A stretch of 64,000 bases of DNA from Lachnotalea sp. AF33-28 (GTDB lineage Bacteria; Bacillota; Clostridia; Lachnospirales; Lachnospiraceae): contig NZ_QUEE01000007.1 of the NCBI RefSeq assembly GCF_003477885.1, forward strand, positions 124,001 to 188,000. The letters are read 5' to 3'. Every line of letters starts with the position of its first letter. The stretch's first letter is position 1. The notes beneath the pieces are model-generated. The model searched no databases, was not told the origin of the DNA, and saw only the letters and a program-made list of their open reading frames with translations. Both the position numbers and the translations under genes were made by a program. This document shows positions 7,351 to 15,623 of this stretch, piece after piece.

Positions 7351-8585
7351 GGAAACCGGAATTGCTGGTGCCTGCCAGCAGCCTTGAAGTATTAAAAACA
7401 GCTGTGAGATACGGGGCCGATGCGGTATACATCGGCGGCGAAGCGTTCGGTCTGCGCGCCAAGGCGAAAAATTTTTCCTTGCAGGATATGCAGGAGGGAA
7501 TCCGCTATGCGCATGAAAGGAATGTCAGAGTATATGTCACGGCCAATATACTGGCGCACAATTATGATCTTGACGGGGTGAGGGAATATTTCAGGGAGCT
7601 TCGGGAGATCGCGCCGGATGCGCTGATCATTTCCGATCCGGGAGTATATGAAATCGCACGCAGTGAAGTGCCGGAAATAGAGCGCCATATCAGCACCCAG
7701 GCCAATAACACCAATTATGGGACGTACCTGTTCTGGTACGGCCAGGGCGCAAAGCGGGTGGTATCCGCTCGGGAGCTGTCTCTAAGGGAGATCCGGGAGA
7801 TCCGGAAACATATACCGGAGGATATGGAGATAGAGACCTTTGTCCATGGCGCGATGTGCATCTCCTATTCCGGTAGATGCCTGCTTAGCAACTATTTCAC
7901 AGGAAGGGATGCCAATCACGGCGCGTGTACCCATCCGTGCCGCTGGAAATATGCGCTGATGGAGGAGAGCCGGCCGGGTGAGTATCTCCCTGTTATTGAA
8001 AATGACAGAGGGACCTTTATCTTTAACTCCAAGGATCTGTGCATGATCGGACATATTCCGGATCTGGTGGAAAGCGGGATCGACAGCTTCAAGATTGAGG
8101 GGCGCATGAAAACGGCGCTGTATGTGGCAGCTGTGGCCAGAACTTACCGGCGAGCAATCGATGATTATCTGGAAGATCCAAAGCTGTATGAAGATAATCT
8201 GCCCTGGTACCGCCAGGAGATCGTAAAATGCACCACCAGAGAATTTACCACCGGATTTTTTTACGGAAAACCCGAGGCGGATGCGCAGATTTACGGCGAA
8301 AGCACGTATCATCAGGAAGCGGTATATCTGGGCATTGCCGGCAGCCTGTATGGGGAGGGCTTTTTCGGACTGGAGCAGAAAAATAAGTTCACGGTGGGAG
8401 AAGAAATTGAAATAATGAAGCCGGACGGCAGAAATGAAGCCGCGACCGTGGTTCGGATACAAGATGAGGACGGGAATCCCCAGGACAGCGCTCCCCATGC
8501 CAGGCAGCTGCTGCGGGTAATGCTTTCAAAGATGCCGGAAACCGGTGATATCCTGCGCAGAGTGCCTAGTGTACTGCACAGCTGA
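7347..8585 (+). CDS. U32-family protein, TrhP/YrrO-like tRNA hydroxylation factor
   Basis: A 412-residue member of peptidase family U32. The family signature runs through ETFVHGAMCISYSGRCLLSNY (about residues 163-183) and the cysteine-rich HGACTHPCRW. In E. coli and B. subtilis, TrhP proteins of this family hydroxylate U34 of tRNA in a prephenate-dependent way, providing the substrate for TrmR/CmoB. Its ATGA overlap with trmR argues for that role. B. subtilis has two adjacent U32 genes (yrrN, yrrO); only one is present here. An assignment as a true protease is unlikely. Confidence 0.85.
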   Translation: MRKPELLVPASSLEVLKTAVRYGADAVYIGGEAFGLRAKAKNFSLQDMQEGIRYAHERNVRVYVTANILAHNYDLDGVREYFRELREIAPDALIISDPGVYEIARSEVPEIERHISTQANNTNYGTYLFWYGQGAKRVVSARELSLREIREIRKHIPEDMEIETFVHGAMCISYSGRCLLSNYFTGRDANHGACTHPCRWKYALMEESRPGEYLPVIENDRGTFIFNSKDLCMIGHIPDLVESGIDSFKIEGRMKTALYVAAVARTYRRAIDDYLEDPKLYEDNLPWYRQEIVKCTTREFTTGFFYGKPEADAQIYGESTYHQEAVYLGIAGSLYGEGFFGLEQKNKFTVGEEIEIMKPDGRNEAATVVRIQDEDGNPQDSAPHARQLLRVMLSKMPETGDILRRVPSVLHS

Positions 8586-8675
8586 CAGTGAGTATAGCAC
8601 TCGATGTACTGGCAGTATTGGTCGAGAGTTATGAAAAGAATCTTAACATTTGATAAAAAATATACAAATACAATA

Positions 8676-8703
8676 TAGACAATCAAAAGAAAGATGATAT
8701 AAT
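8676..8703 (+). promoter_or_regulatory. Sigma-A type promoter for the 8809 gene
   Basis: TAGACA (8676-8681), a 16-base spacer and TATAAT (8698-8703). The resulting leader of about 100 bases holds a GGGTG/CACCC hairpin before the coding region. Confidence 0.55.
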
Positions 8704-8808
8704 ACTTTATGTATTGTCGAAAACAGAAAGATGTGCGCATGTACCCGGCAAATCAGCAGGGGTGCGGTGTGTGACACCCAAAAGGAGCGCATGGAAGCGA
8801 GGTAGAGT

Positions 8809-9750
8809 ATGACAGCGGATGAATTTCAAAGTTATGCCATACAGAAGGGATACCGGGTTCAGGGAACCACGGCTTTTGGCATTTACAACAATTATCCTTT
8901 CACCATGAGATTCCGCAAGGGAAACAGAAGTGTGGTTGTGGTGCAGTTTGTAACAGGCGATAAGATTTCTAACTCCGTGTTCAAGAACATAAAGCGTCAG
9001 ATACCAAAGAAAGAAGGGGCGCTTCTAAGAACGCCCAACCGAAACGATTCGGTACAGCTGCAGTGCAGCGGGAAAGATGACATTCTGTTTCAGAACCTGG
9101 AGGAATCCATGTCGGCGGTCACCATGGGCTTAGCATCCGAGATGCTAAGGGAGAGCCAGGTATGCCCGATCTGCGGACATGACGGCTGTGATGCCTACGG
9201 CTATGCCAAAGGGGCCTATACATCGGTACATAGAAGCTGTATAGAAAATCAGAGCAGCCAGGTTCTTGCCGCAGCTAATAAAAATCTGGAAGGCGGAAGT
9301 TACGCCGCAGGTCTGATCGGAGCATTGCTGGGCGCGCTCGTCGGAGCGATTCCAAGCTTTTTATCCATCATGTTTGCAAACCTGATCTCGGCCTGGCTTT
9401 GCTGTCTGATACCGCTTGGCAGCTATTTCGGATATAAGCTTTTAAAGGGAAAACTGACCAATGTGGCCATAATATTTGTCATACTGGCCTCACTGCTTCA
9501 GGTATTTATCCTTGAACAGTCTATCTGGTATGCGACGATTGTGAAGGAACTGGGACTGTGGCCCAGCGTATTCGATTCCGTGGCCTATTATTTTGAGCTG
9601 TATACAGTGGGGGATATGGTGGCGGAAATGGGACAGATCCTGTTATTTATCGCCCTGGGTATTTTTATTACATTCGGGCAGATCAGCAGAACCGCCCATG
9701 CACAGGTGACTGAAGCCTTAAGCACGATGGACACTGTAATTGACAAATAA
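8809..9750 (+). CDS. Membrane protein with a CxxC...C zinc-ribbon-like motif, unknown function
   Basis: I do not recognise this 313-residue protein. Residues 1-110 are soluble and somewhat basic. Next comes a cysteine cluster, CPICGHDGCDAYGY near residue 120 with a further Cys near 143, like half of a zinc ribbon. The C-terminal half has four or five hydrophobic segments, one of them glycine/alanine-rich (AAGLIGALLGALVGAIP), and ends in a short soluble tail. It has its own promoter. The downstream lipoprotein lies 32 bases away, and both may form one transcript ending at the strong terminator near 10400. Confidence 0.7.
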   Translation: MTADEFQSYAIQKGYRVQGTTAFGIYNNYPFTMRFRKGNRSVVVVQFVTGDKISNSVFKNIKRQIPKKEGALLRTPNRNDSVQLQCSGKDDILFQNLEESMSAVTMGLASEMLRESQVCPICGHDGCDAYGYAKGAYTSVHRSCIENQSSQVLAAANKNLEGGSYAAGLIGALLGALVGAIPSFLSIMFANLISAWLCCLIPLGSYFGYKLLKGKLTNVAIIFVILASLLQVFILEQSIWYATIVKELGLWPSVFDSVAYYFELYTVGDMVAEMGQILLFIALGIFITFGQISRTAHAQVTEALSTMDTVIDK

Positions 9751-9782
9751 AGTAGCAGCTAATAGTTAGCAGATAAGGAGAA

Positions 9783-10376
9783 ATGAAGATGAAAAAGATT
9801 GGAATACTGGCACTGGTTTTTGTTTTGGCAGCAGCTTTGACAGGCTGTGATCCGATTCCCGGATTCAGCAAGGATAAGGATACGGACAACACGGGCGGCG
9901 GATCCGCCATCAGCGCGCTCTATGGAGAGACCTTGAGCGAAGACGACGACCGTATCGTCGGCGGTTACGCGGACGGAAGAATCGGCGATACAATGCAGAC
10001 CGTATGGTTTTCCTTCAAAGTAAACAGTGCGGAAAAGGTAGACGAATACAATGGCTACACTGCGGCGGACGGCAATATGCTGCTGAAAGCTAACATTACC
10101 ATCAAAAACACCTACGGTATGGAACTGCCGATGTTCAGCGATGATTTCCAGCTGCAGTGGGGCGAAGGCGATCAAGATTTCGGCTATGCCATGGAAGCGA
10201 CCACCGATGAAGAGCTGGAGGGCGAATTCACGCTGAAAAAAGGCGAGAGCGTAACCGGCGATCTGGTGTATGAGCTGCCTGCGGAGAACAGCGGAGAATA
10301 CAGCATCAGCTATCTTGAGATCTATGATGACAACGTAGAAGGCAATGTCTTCTTCGTATATTTTGAACTGGATTAA
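9783..10376 (+). CDS. Lipoprotein, DUF5067-like
   Basis: A 197-residue predicted lipoprotein. The signal peptide ends in the lipobox LTGC with Cys22. A short acidic linker and a single beta-rich domain follow (VWFSFKVNSAEK, LLKANITIKNTYGMELPMFSDDFQLQW, ITYEL-type strands). The pattern of an N-terminal lipobox with an immunoglobulin-like domain about extra ions or telokin-type strands resembles DUF5067/DUF4352 proteins; I hold this loosely. It probably sits on the outer face of the membrane, possibly with the membrane protein encoded upstream. Confidence 0.7.
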   Translation: MKMKKIGILALVFVLAAALTGCDPIPGFSKDKDTDNTGGGSAISALYGETLSEDDDRIVGGYADGRIGDTMQTVWFSFKVNSAEKVDEYNGYTAADGNMLLKANITIKNTYGMELPMFSDDFQLQWGEGDQDFGYAMEATTDEELEGEFTLKKGESVTGDLVYELPAENSGEYSISYLEIYDDNVEGNVFFVYFELD

Positions 10377-10379
10377 TAA

Positions 10380-10420
10380 GACATATAAAAAGGGGGGCAT
10401 GTCCCCCCTTTTTATATGTC
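10380..10420. terminator. Bidirectional rho-independent terminator
   Basis: A near-perfect 18-bp inverted repeat: a GC core of six G paired with six C around CATGT, flanked by A runs on the left and T runs on the right. It serves the lipoprotein gene on the plus strand and the AraC gene on the minus strand. Confidence 0.92.
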
Positions 10421-10451
10421 TCCGGCTTCATTGATTAGCGAAGATTTTTCC

Positions 10452-11297
10452 TTATTTATTTTGTTTTCGGTAAACTGCCGGGGAAACGCCCAGATGGATT
10501 TTAAAAAGCCTGCTGAAGTAGAGCGGATTTTCGTAACCGCACAGCCGGGATACCTCCGCTACATTATAGTCGGTTCCCTCCAGCAGTTCCCGGGCCTTCA
10601 TCAGCCGTATATGAATCAGGTACTGCTGGGGCGACATGCCGGTCTGTTCCCGAAAGCTTCTGATAAACCACGAAAGGCTCATATTGTACCGGCCTGCATA
10701 GGACTTTACCGGTATATTTTCCTGAAAATGTGTGTGCATATATTCCATCACGTCTTCCATGCGCTGATTATGGCTGCGGCCGCTTTGGTGCTGTTCGGCA
10801 ATGCTGCGGGCAATCAGCATAAGCAGTTCTTCCCCCATTCGGTTGGCCAGATCCAGATAGAACTTGCGTTTTAACTGCAGCTCACGGATGATTTTCTGCA
10901 GCAGGACTTCGTATTCGTTGGAGACGGTTACCGGAAAGACCGGATCAGCGGATGGGGTATAAAACGATACTATGGACGGCATTTTCCCGCCGGAAAAATG
11001 CATCCAGTAGACCTCGGTCAGATCCCCGGGGCGGTAGTGGTAGACCTGGCTGCTGCAGGGCGGATAGATCACAATATGGCCCGCGCCTACGAGCCGGTCT
11101 CGGCCGTTTACCTGAAAAACCCCCTGGCCGGAGAGCACATACAGGACCTGCCAGTCCCTGCGCCCCTCCGGCCGGCGGGTATGCAGATGTTCATTTTTGG
11201 AAAGCTTATAGTAACCGCAGCTGTGGACACAGAAACGCTCGTCTCCTTCATAACTGTCGTTGTCTAAATCATTGAGATAACCGGAAAAACTGATCAA
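10452..11297 (-). CDS. AraC-family transcriptional regulator
   Basis: A 281-residue regulator with an N-terminal cupin-type sugar-sensing domain (WQVLYVLSGQGVFQVNGR, AGHIVIYPP) and two C-terminal helix-turn-helix motifs (IPVKSYAGRYNMSLSWFIRSFREQTG and VAEVSRLCGYENPLYFSRLFKIHLGVSP). It is divergent from the beta-galactosidase gene, with 226 bases between them, the usual arrangement for a local activator. The beta-galactosidase promoter has a good -10 but no -35 at normal distance, which fits activation by this protein. The sugar ligand cannot be read from sequence. Confidence 0.9.
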   Translation of the reverse strand: MISFSGYLNDLDNDSYEGDERFCVHSCGYYKLSKNEHLHTRRPEGRRDWQVLYVLSGQGVFQVNGRDRLVGAGHIVIYPPCSSQVYHYRPGDLTEVYWMHFSGGKMPSIVSFYTPSADPVFPVTVSNEYEVLLQKIIRELQLKRKFYLDLANRMGEELLMLIARSIAEQHQSGRSHNQRMEDVMEYMHTHFQENIPVKSYAGRYNMSLSWFIRSFREQTGMSPQQYLIHIRLMKARELLEGTDYNVAEVSRLCGYENPLYFSRLFKIHLGVSPAVYRKQNK

Positions 11298-11351
11298 TGT
11301 TAGAGCCCCCCTGACTTATATATGATTGTTGGTGACAGTATAAATAAGGAA

Positions 11352-11395
11352 GCACACTGAGGTGTGCGTAGGTCATCAACCTTCGGTTGGTGACA
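11352..11395 (+). repeat. Double-hairpin element, copy B
   Basis: GCACAC/GTGTGC hairpin (11352-11367), linker GTAGG, then TCATCAACC/GGTTGGTGA hairpin (11373-11393, one G-U pair) and CA. The 15-mer GTTGGTGACAGTATA occurs both just upstream (from 11329) and at the end of the element, a trace of a partial tandem copy. It lies in the araC-beta-galactosidase divergent region. Confidence 0.75.
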
Positions 11396-11479
11396 GTATA
11401 TCACAGGGGAAAATCTATCACAATCATTTTGTGCATATTTTAGCATAAGTTGTACATGGAAAACCGGCCGTTTTCTTCT

Positions 11480-11485
11480 TATAAT
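11480..11485 (+). promoter_or_regulatory. Probable -10 element of the beta-galactosidase gene
   Basis: A consensus TATAAT 39 bases before the start codon. The nearest -35-like hexamer (TTGTAC, 11450-11455) is 24 bases away, too far for unaided sigma-A recognition. This suggests an activator-dependent promoter. Confidence 0.45.
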
Positions 11486-11523
11486 GGTTCATAAGCATTA
11501 TTAACGGTGAAAGGAATAAAACC

Positions 11524-14500
11524 ATGAATCTGAAAAACTATTATGAATCAACCGATACGCTGCATGTGGGCACGCAAAAAACGCGTTCCTACTACGTGCC
11601 GTGCGCCTGCATGGAAGAGGCTGTTCAGGAGGACCGGGCCGCCAGCTCCCATCTGCAGCAGCTAAACGGGGACTGGAATTTTGTGTATTATCCCAATATG
11701 CATGACCTGCCGGACGATCTGGCGGCGGATTCCCATTTCTTTGACGGCGCGGATACGATTCCGGTGCCGTCGGTGTGGCAGAATCACGGCTATGACCGGC
11801 ACCAGTACACCAATGTGCGGTATCCGTTTCCCTGTGATCCGCCATATGTGCCCTGGGAGAACCCGTGCGGCGTCTATGGAAGGGAATTTACAGTGGATTC
11901 CCTGGAAGGCCGCAGCGTTTATCTTAATTTCGAAGGTGTGGATTCCTGCTTTTATGTTTGGATTAACGGCCAGGAGGCGGGTTACAGCCAGGTATCCCAT
12001 TCCACCAGTGAGTTTGATATCACGCCGCTCCTTAAGGAGGGGACCAACTGCATCACGGTGCTCGTGCTGAAATGGTGTGACGGCAGTTATCTGGAGGATC
12101 AGGACAAATTCCGCATGTCCGGAATCTTCCGGGATGTGTATCTGCTGATCCGGCCGAAGGCCCATGTGCGGGATTATTTTGTACATACCGATCTCTCCGA
12201 TGATTTCACGTCCTGTAAAGTGAGAACGGATTTTGAAATGGAGGGGGAGCCGGAGGTTGTGCTTAGGCTGTCCGCTCCGGACGGGACCCTGATCGGCGAG
12301 ACAAAGGTGCAAAACAATAGCGCAGAATTTGTTGTAGAGCGGCCGGCGCTTTGGAATGCGGAGAGACCTGCGCTTTATGAAATGGTGATCGAGTGCGCGG
12401 GCGAAGTGATCCGGCAGATGGTTGGCATTCGCAGAATAGAGGTAAAGGACGGCATTGTGCTGTTAAACGGCAGTCCGGTCCGTTTCCGCGGCGTGAACCG
12501 TCATGACAGCGACCCTGTGACAGGCTATACCATTTCTGTAGAGCAGGCGGTACGGGATCTGCGGGTGATGAAGGAACACAATGTGAATGCGATCCGCACC
12601 AGCCATTATCCCAACGCGCCCTGGTTTGTACAGCTTTGCGACAGATATGGCTTCTATGTGATCGGCGAGAGCGACGTGGAAATCCATGGCGTCAACGCCA
12701 TATTTAACAGGAATGTGGATCCGGAGGACCGTTACGGCGCGCTGGCCATGGATCCCCGCTTCAGCGAGGCCATACTGGACCGTGTAGAGAGAAATGTGCT
12801 GCGGGATAAGAACAGCGCCAGCGTTGTGATCTGGTCTCTGGGCAATGAATCAGGCTATGGGGAGAACTTTGAGAGGGCCGGCCGCTTCGTAAAAGAATAC
12901 GATCCGTCCCGTCTGACCCACTACGAGGGAGCATACCATCTGCCGCCCAGCAGAGAAAACGACACCTCCATGCTGGATCTCTACAGCCGCATGTATGCCA
13001 GGATTCATGATATTGAAGAATATTATGCGGAAGAAGGCGCGGTTAAAAAGCCCTTCATCCAGTGCGAATATATCCATGCCATGGGCAACGGTCCGGGGGA
13101 TGCGGAGGATTACGAGCAGGTATTTGAGAAATATCCCGGCGTCTGCGGCGGTTTTGTGTGGGAATTCTGCGATCATGCGGTAGATATGGGAAAAACGGAG
13201 GACGGCAGGAGAAAATATTTCTATGGCGGGGATTTCGGAGAATTTCCCCACGACGGAAACTTCTGCATGGACGGTCTGGTGTATCCGGACAGAAGGCCCC
13301 ATACCGGTTTTCAGGAATATAAAAATGTGATCCGCCCGATCCGCGCGGCTCTTAAGGAAATTCAGGACGGCGGCAGATGTGTCAGCCTGATTCTTAAAAA
13401 CAGGACGGATTATACGGATCTGAAAGACCTGGCCGTGATACGCTGGGAAGTGAGCTGCGGCAAGGAGACTGTGTGCTTTGGCACTCTGCCGCAGATGGAG
13501 GCCGCTCCCAGACAGAGCGTGGAGGCAGTGCTGAAACTGCCCGAACTGCCGGATAAAAAGACGGTCCTCACGCTTATCTATATCCAAAAGGAGGACGGTG
13601 CTCTGACAGGCGCCGGCCATGTGCTGGGCCATGACCAGATCGTGCTGAAAGAGGGAAAGGTTTGTGACTCTCCTGCTGCGGCAGAGAGCGGCAGCCCTGT
13701 TAGGATCCGTGAGGACGGACAGCGGATCACGCTGGAGAACGATAAATTCTGCTATGTATTCCATAAGGGCAGGGGAGTATTTGAAAGCCTGACCTATAAA
13801 AACCGGAGGCTTTTGGACCGGCCGATGGAATACAATATCTGGAGGGCTCCGACCGACAATGACAGGAATGTCCGCCATGAATGGGAAGCGGCAGGCTATG
13901 ACCGGGCTATGACAAAGGTATATGAGTCCGGCGCCGGAATGCAGGGAGAAGATGCTGTGATCACCTGCCGCCTGGCACTGCTGCCGGTCTATCTGGAGCG
14001 CATCCTGGATATGGATGCGGTCTATACCGTGAGCGCCGACGGAAAGATATCGTTTGAGCTGGCCTGCAGAAAGAATATGAATATGCCCTTCCTGCCAAGG
14101 TTCGGCCTGCGTCTGTTTTTGCCTGGGGAGATGAATGCGGCGGAATATTTCGGCTACGGTCCGCAGGAAAGCTATATGGATAAACATCACGGCGCGCTGC
14201 TTGGCAACTACTGCGTGACGGCGGCAGCAAACCATGAGGATTATATCAAACCGCAGGAGAACGGCAGCCACTACGGCTGCGACTATGTGACCGTATCTTC
14301 TGAAAGCGGTGTGGGCCTTATGATCTGCACAGAGAAGCCCTTTAGTTTCAGCATTTCCGAATATACACAGGAAGAGCTGGCAGCCAAAGCCCATAATTTT
14401 GAGCTGGAGAAATGCCAAAGCACTGTGCTCTGTGCGGATTATTTCCAGAGCGGCGTGGGCTCCAACAGCTGCGGCCCCAGACTTGCGGAACAGTATCAGA

Positions 14501-14553
14501 TGAATGAGGAAGAATTTAAATATGCGGGAACGCTGACACCGTTTATGCGGTAA
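11524..14553 (+). CDS. GH2 beta-galactosidase (LacZ type)
   Basis: A 1009-residue cytoplasmic glycoside hydrolase family 2 enzyme; no signal peptide. Domains in order: jelly-roll sugar-binding domain, two immunoglobulin-like domains, catalytic TIM barrel, and the beta-galactosidase small chain domain at the C-terminus. The acid/base glutamate is in VIWSLGNESGYG (about residue 442) and the nucleophile in IQCEYIHAMGNG (about residue 514). ESDVEIHG and FVWEFCDHAV are further barrel motifs. Full LacZ length supports cleavage of lactose or other beta-galactosides. It is transcribed alone, away from the divergent AraC regulator, and no dedicated transporter is adjacent. Confidence 0.93.
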   Translation: MNLKNYYESTDTLHVGTQKTRSYYVPCACMEEAVQEDRAASSHLQQLNGDWNFVYYPNMHDLPDDLAADSHFFDGADTIPVPSVWQNHGYDRHQYTNVRYPFPCDPPYVPWENPCGVYGREFTVDSLEGRSVYLNFEGVDSCFYVWINGQEAGYSQVSHSTSEFDITPLLKEGTNCITVLVLKWCDGSYLEDQDKFRMSGIFRDVYLLIRPKAHVRDYFVHTDLSDDFTSCKVRTDFEMEGEPEVVLRLSAPDGTLIGETKVQNNSAEFVVERPALWNAERPALYEMVIECAGEVIRQMVGIRRIEVKDGIVLLNGSPVRFRGVNRHDSDPVTGYTISVEQAVRDLRVMKEHNVNAIRTSHYPNAPWFVQLCDRYGFYVIGESDVEIHGVNAIFNRNVDPEDRYGALAMDPRFSEAILDRVERNVLRDKNSASVVIWSLGNESGYGENFERAGRFVKEYDPSRLTHYEGAYHLPPSRENDTSMLDLYSRMYARIHDIEEYYAEEGAVKKPFIQCEYIHAMGNGPGDAEDYEQVFEKYPGVCGGFVWEFCDHAVDMGKTEDGRRKYFYGGDFGEFPHDGNFCMDGLVYPDRRPHTGFQEYKNVIRPIRAALKEIQDGGRCVSLILKNRTDYTDLKDLAVIRWEVSCGKETVCFGTLPQMEAAPRQSVEAVLKLPELPDKKTVLTLIYIQKEDGALTGAGHVLGHDQIVLKEGKVCDSPAAAESGSPVRIREDGQRITLENDKFCYVFHKGRGVFESLTYKNRRLLDRPMEYNIWRAPTDNDRNVRHEWEAAGYDRAMTKVYESGAGMQGEDAVITCRLALLPVYLERILDMDAVYTVSADGKISFELACRKNMNMPFLPRFGLRLFLPGEMNAAEYFGYGPQESYMDKHHGALLGNYCVTAAANHEDYIKPQENGSHYGCDYVTVSSESGVGLMICTEKPFSFSISEYTQEELAAKAHNFELEKCQSTVLCADYFQSGVGSNSCGPRLAEQYQMNEEEFKYAGTLTPFMR

Positions 14554-14577
14554 GCGCTTCCGGGGATAGAATTATAT

Positions 14578-14615
14578 AAGCCGCGCTGGCGTTTCATGTG
14601 ACGCCAGCGCGGCTT
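14578..14615 (+). terminator. Terminator hairpin after the beta-galactosidase gene
   Basis: A perfect 15-bp stem (AAGCCGCGCTGGCGT and its complement) with an 8-base loop, 25 bases after the stop codon. The T tract is weak (CTTGTCC). Confidence 0.75.
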
Positions 14616-14731
14616 GTCCGTTGCGGCTGGCTTGCATGACCGAAACTTGTACTTGTTATATGCGGGAAGTTTACGGCAGCTGTAAAGCAGATGTAACGGT
14701 ACTGGATTACACAGGAATGGAAATTAACAAG

Positions 14732-14759
14732 TTACAAATTGTACAATCTGTGCTAGAAT
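14732..14759 (+). promoter_or_regulatory. Sigma-A type promoter for the YdcF-type gene
   Basis: TTACAA (14732-14737), a 16-base spacer and TAGAAT (14754-14759), about 55 bases upstream of the start codon. Confidence 0.5.
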
Positions 14760-14812
14760 AGATACGATGTCGTAAATTACCATATAAATGTAAATTAACA
14801 GGAGGAATGCAT

Positions 14813-15595
14813 ATGGACCTGCTGATCGTTTTGTGCGCTGTGGCCTGCATTCTTTATTTCGCGGGCATTTTCGTCTATGCAGGCCCCGGCTCTACTTTCG
14901 CCTGGTTCTGGCTGTTTGTGGGCCTTTTGCTGCTCGCCTGGTTTTTATACCGGCGCGGTGTGAAACATAAGATCATCCATTTTCTGTTCCCGCTATGGAT
15001 CAAAGTGAGCATACTCACCACGCTGATACTGGGAGCTGCGGTATTTGTGCTGGCTGAGATTTTAATCTGCAGCAGCATGCTTAGCCGGCCGTCTCCTGGA
15101 CTGGACTATATCGTGGTCCTGGGAGCGCAGGTGAAAGGAGAGCAGGTGAGCAATTCCCTGAAGAAACGCCTGGATACCGCATTGGAATACCTGCTTGAGA
15201 ATGAAGAAACCGTTGCGGTGGTTTCCGGCGGGCAGGGGCCGGGGGAGGATATCACCGAAGCGGAGGCGATGCGGCGTTATCTGATGGAACACGGCATAGA
15301 AAAGACGCGCATCATCAAAGAAGCATTTTCCACAAACACACAGGAGAATTTAAATTTCAGCAAAGCATATATCCTTTTGAACTGGAGCGGCAAGGCAGAG
15401 GAAGAAGGCGTGATGCCTAAGGTAGGCATTGTCACCAACAATTTTCATGTCTATAGGGCTGTGGCCGTAGCCGAAAAACTGAATTTTGACAATGTGGAAG
15501 GCATTCCCGCGCCTTCGGATAATTTTTTGCTGGCAAATCAGATGGTAAGAGAATTTTTTGCACTGGTAAAAGAGAAAATAGTGGGAAACATATAA
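14813..15595 (+). CDS. YdcF/ElyC family (DUF218) membrane protein
   Basis: A 260-residue protein with three or four N-terminal membrane segments (residues 1-85) followed by a DUF218 domain: YIVVLGAQVKGEQVSNSLKKRLDTAL, VVSGGQGPGEDITEAEAM, and NTQENLNFSKA. I take ATG 14813 as the start, since it is 7 bases from GGAGG, while ATG 14807 touches the site. DUF218 members such as SanA and ElyC affect envelope integrity and vancomycin tolerance in Gram-negative bacteria; the biochemical activity is uncertain. The next gene follows after 28 bases and may be co-transcribed. Confidence 0.85.
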   Translation: MDLLIVLCAVACILYFAGIFVYAGPGSTFAWFWLFVGLLLLAWFLYRRGVKHKIIHFLFPLWIKVSILTTLILGAAVFVLAEILICSSMLSRPSPGLDYIVVLGAQVKGEQVSNSLKKRLDTALEYLLENEETVAVVSGGQGPGEDITEAEAMRRYLMEHGIEKTRIIKEAFSTNTQENLNFSKAYILLNWSGKAEEEGVMPKVGIVTNNFHVYRAVAVAEKLNFDNVEGIPAPSDNFLLANQMVREFFALVKEKIVGNI

Positions 15596-15623
15596 ATAAT
15601 CGAAATCATGGAGGAATTGTCAA

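Noticed and set aside
12850..14418. 522-codon minus-strand open frame
   Set aside because: It is fully antisense to the GH2 beta-galactosidase, has no ribosome site and an unnatural His/Arg-rich composition; it is a codon-bias shadow.
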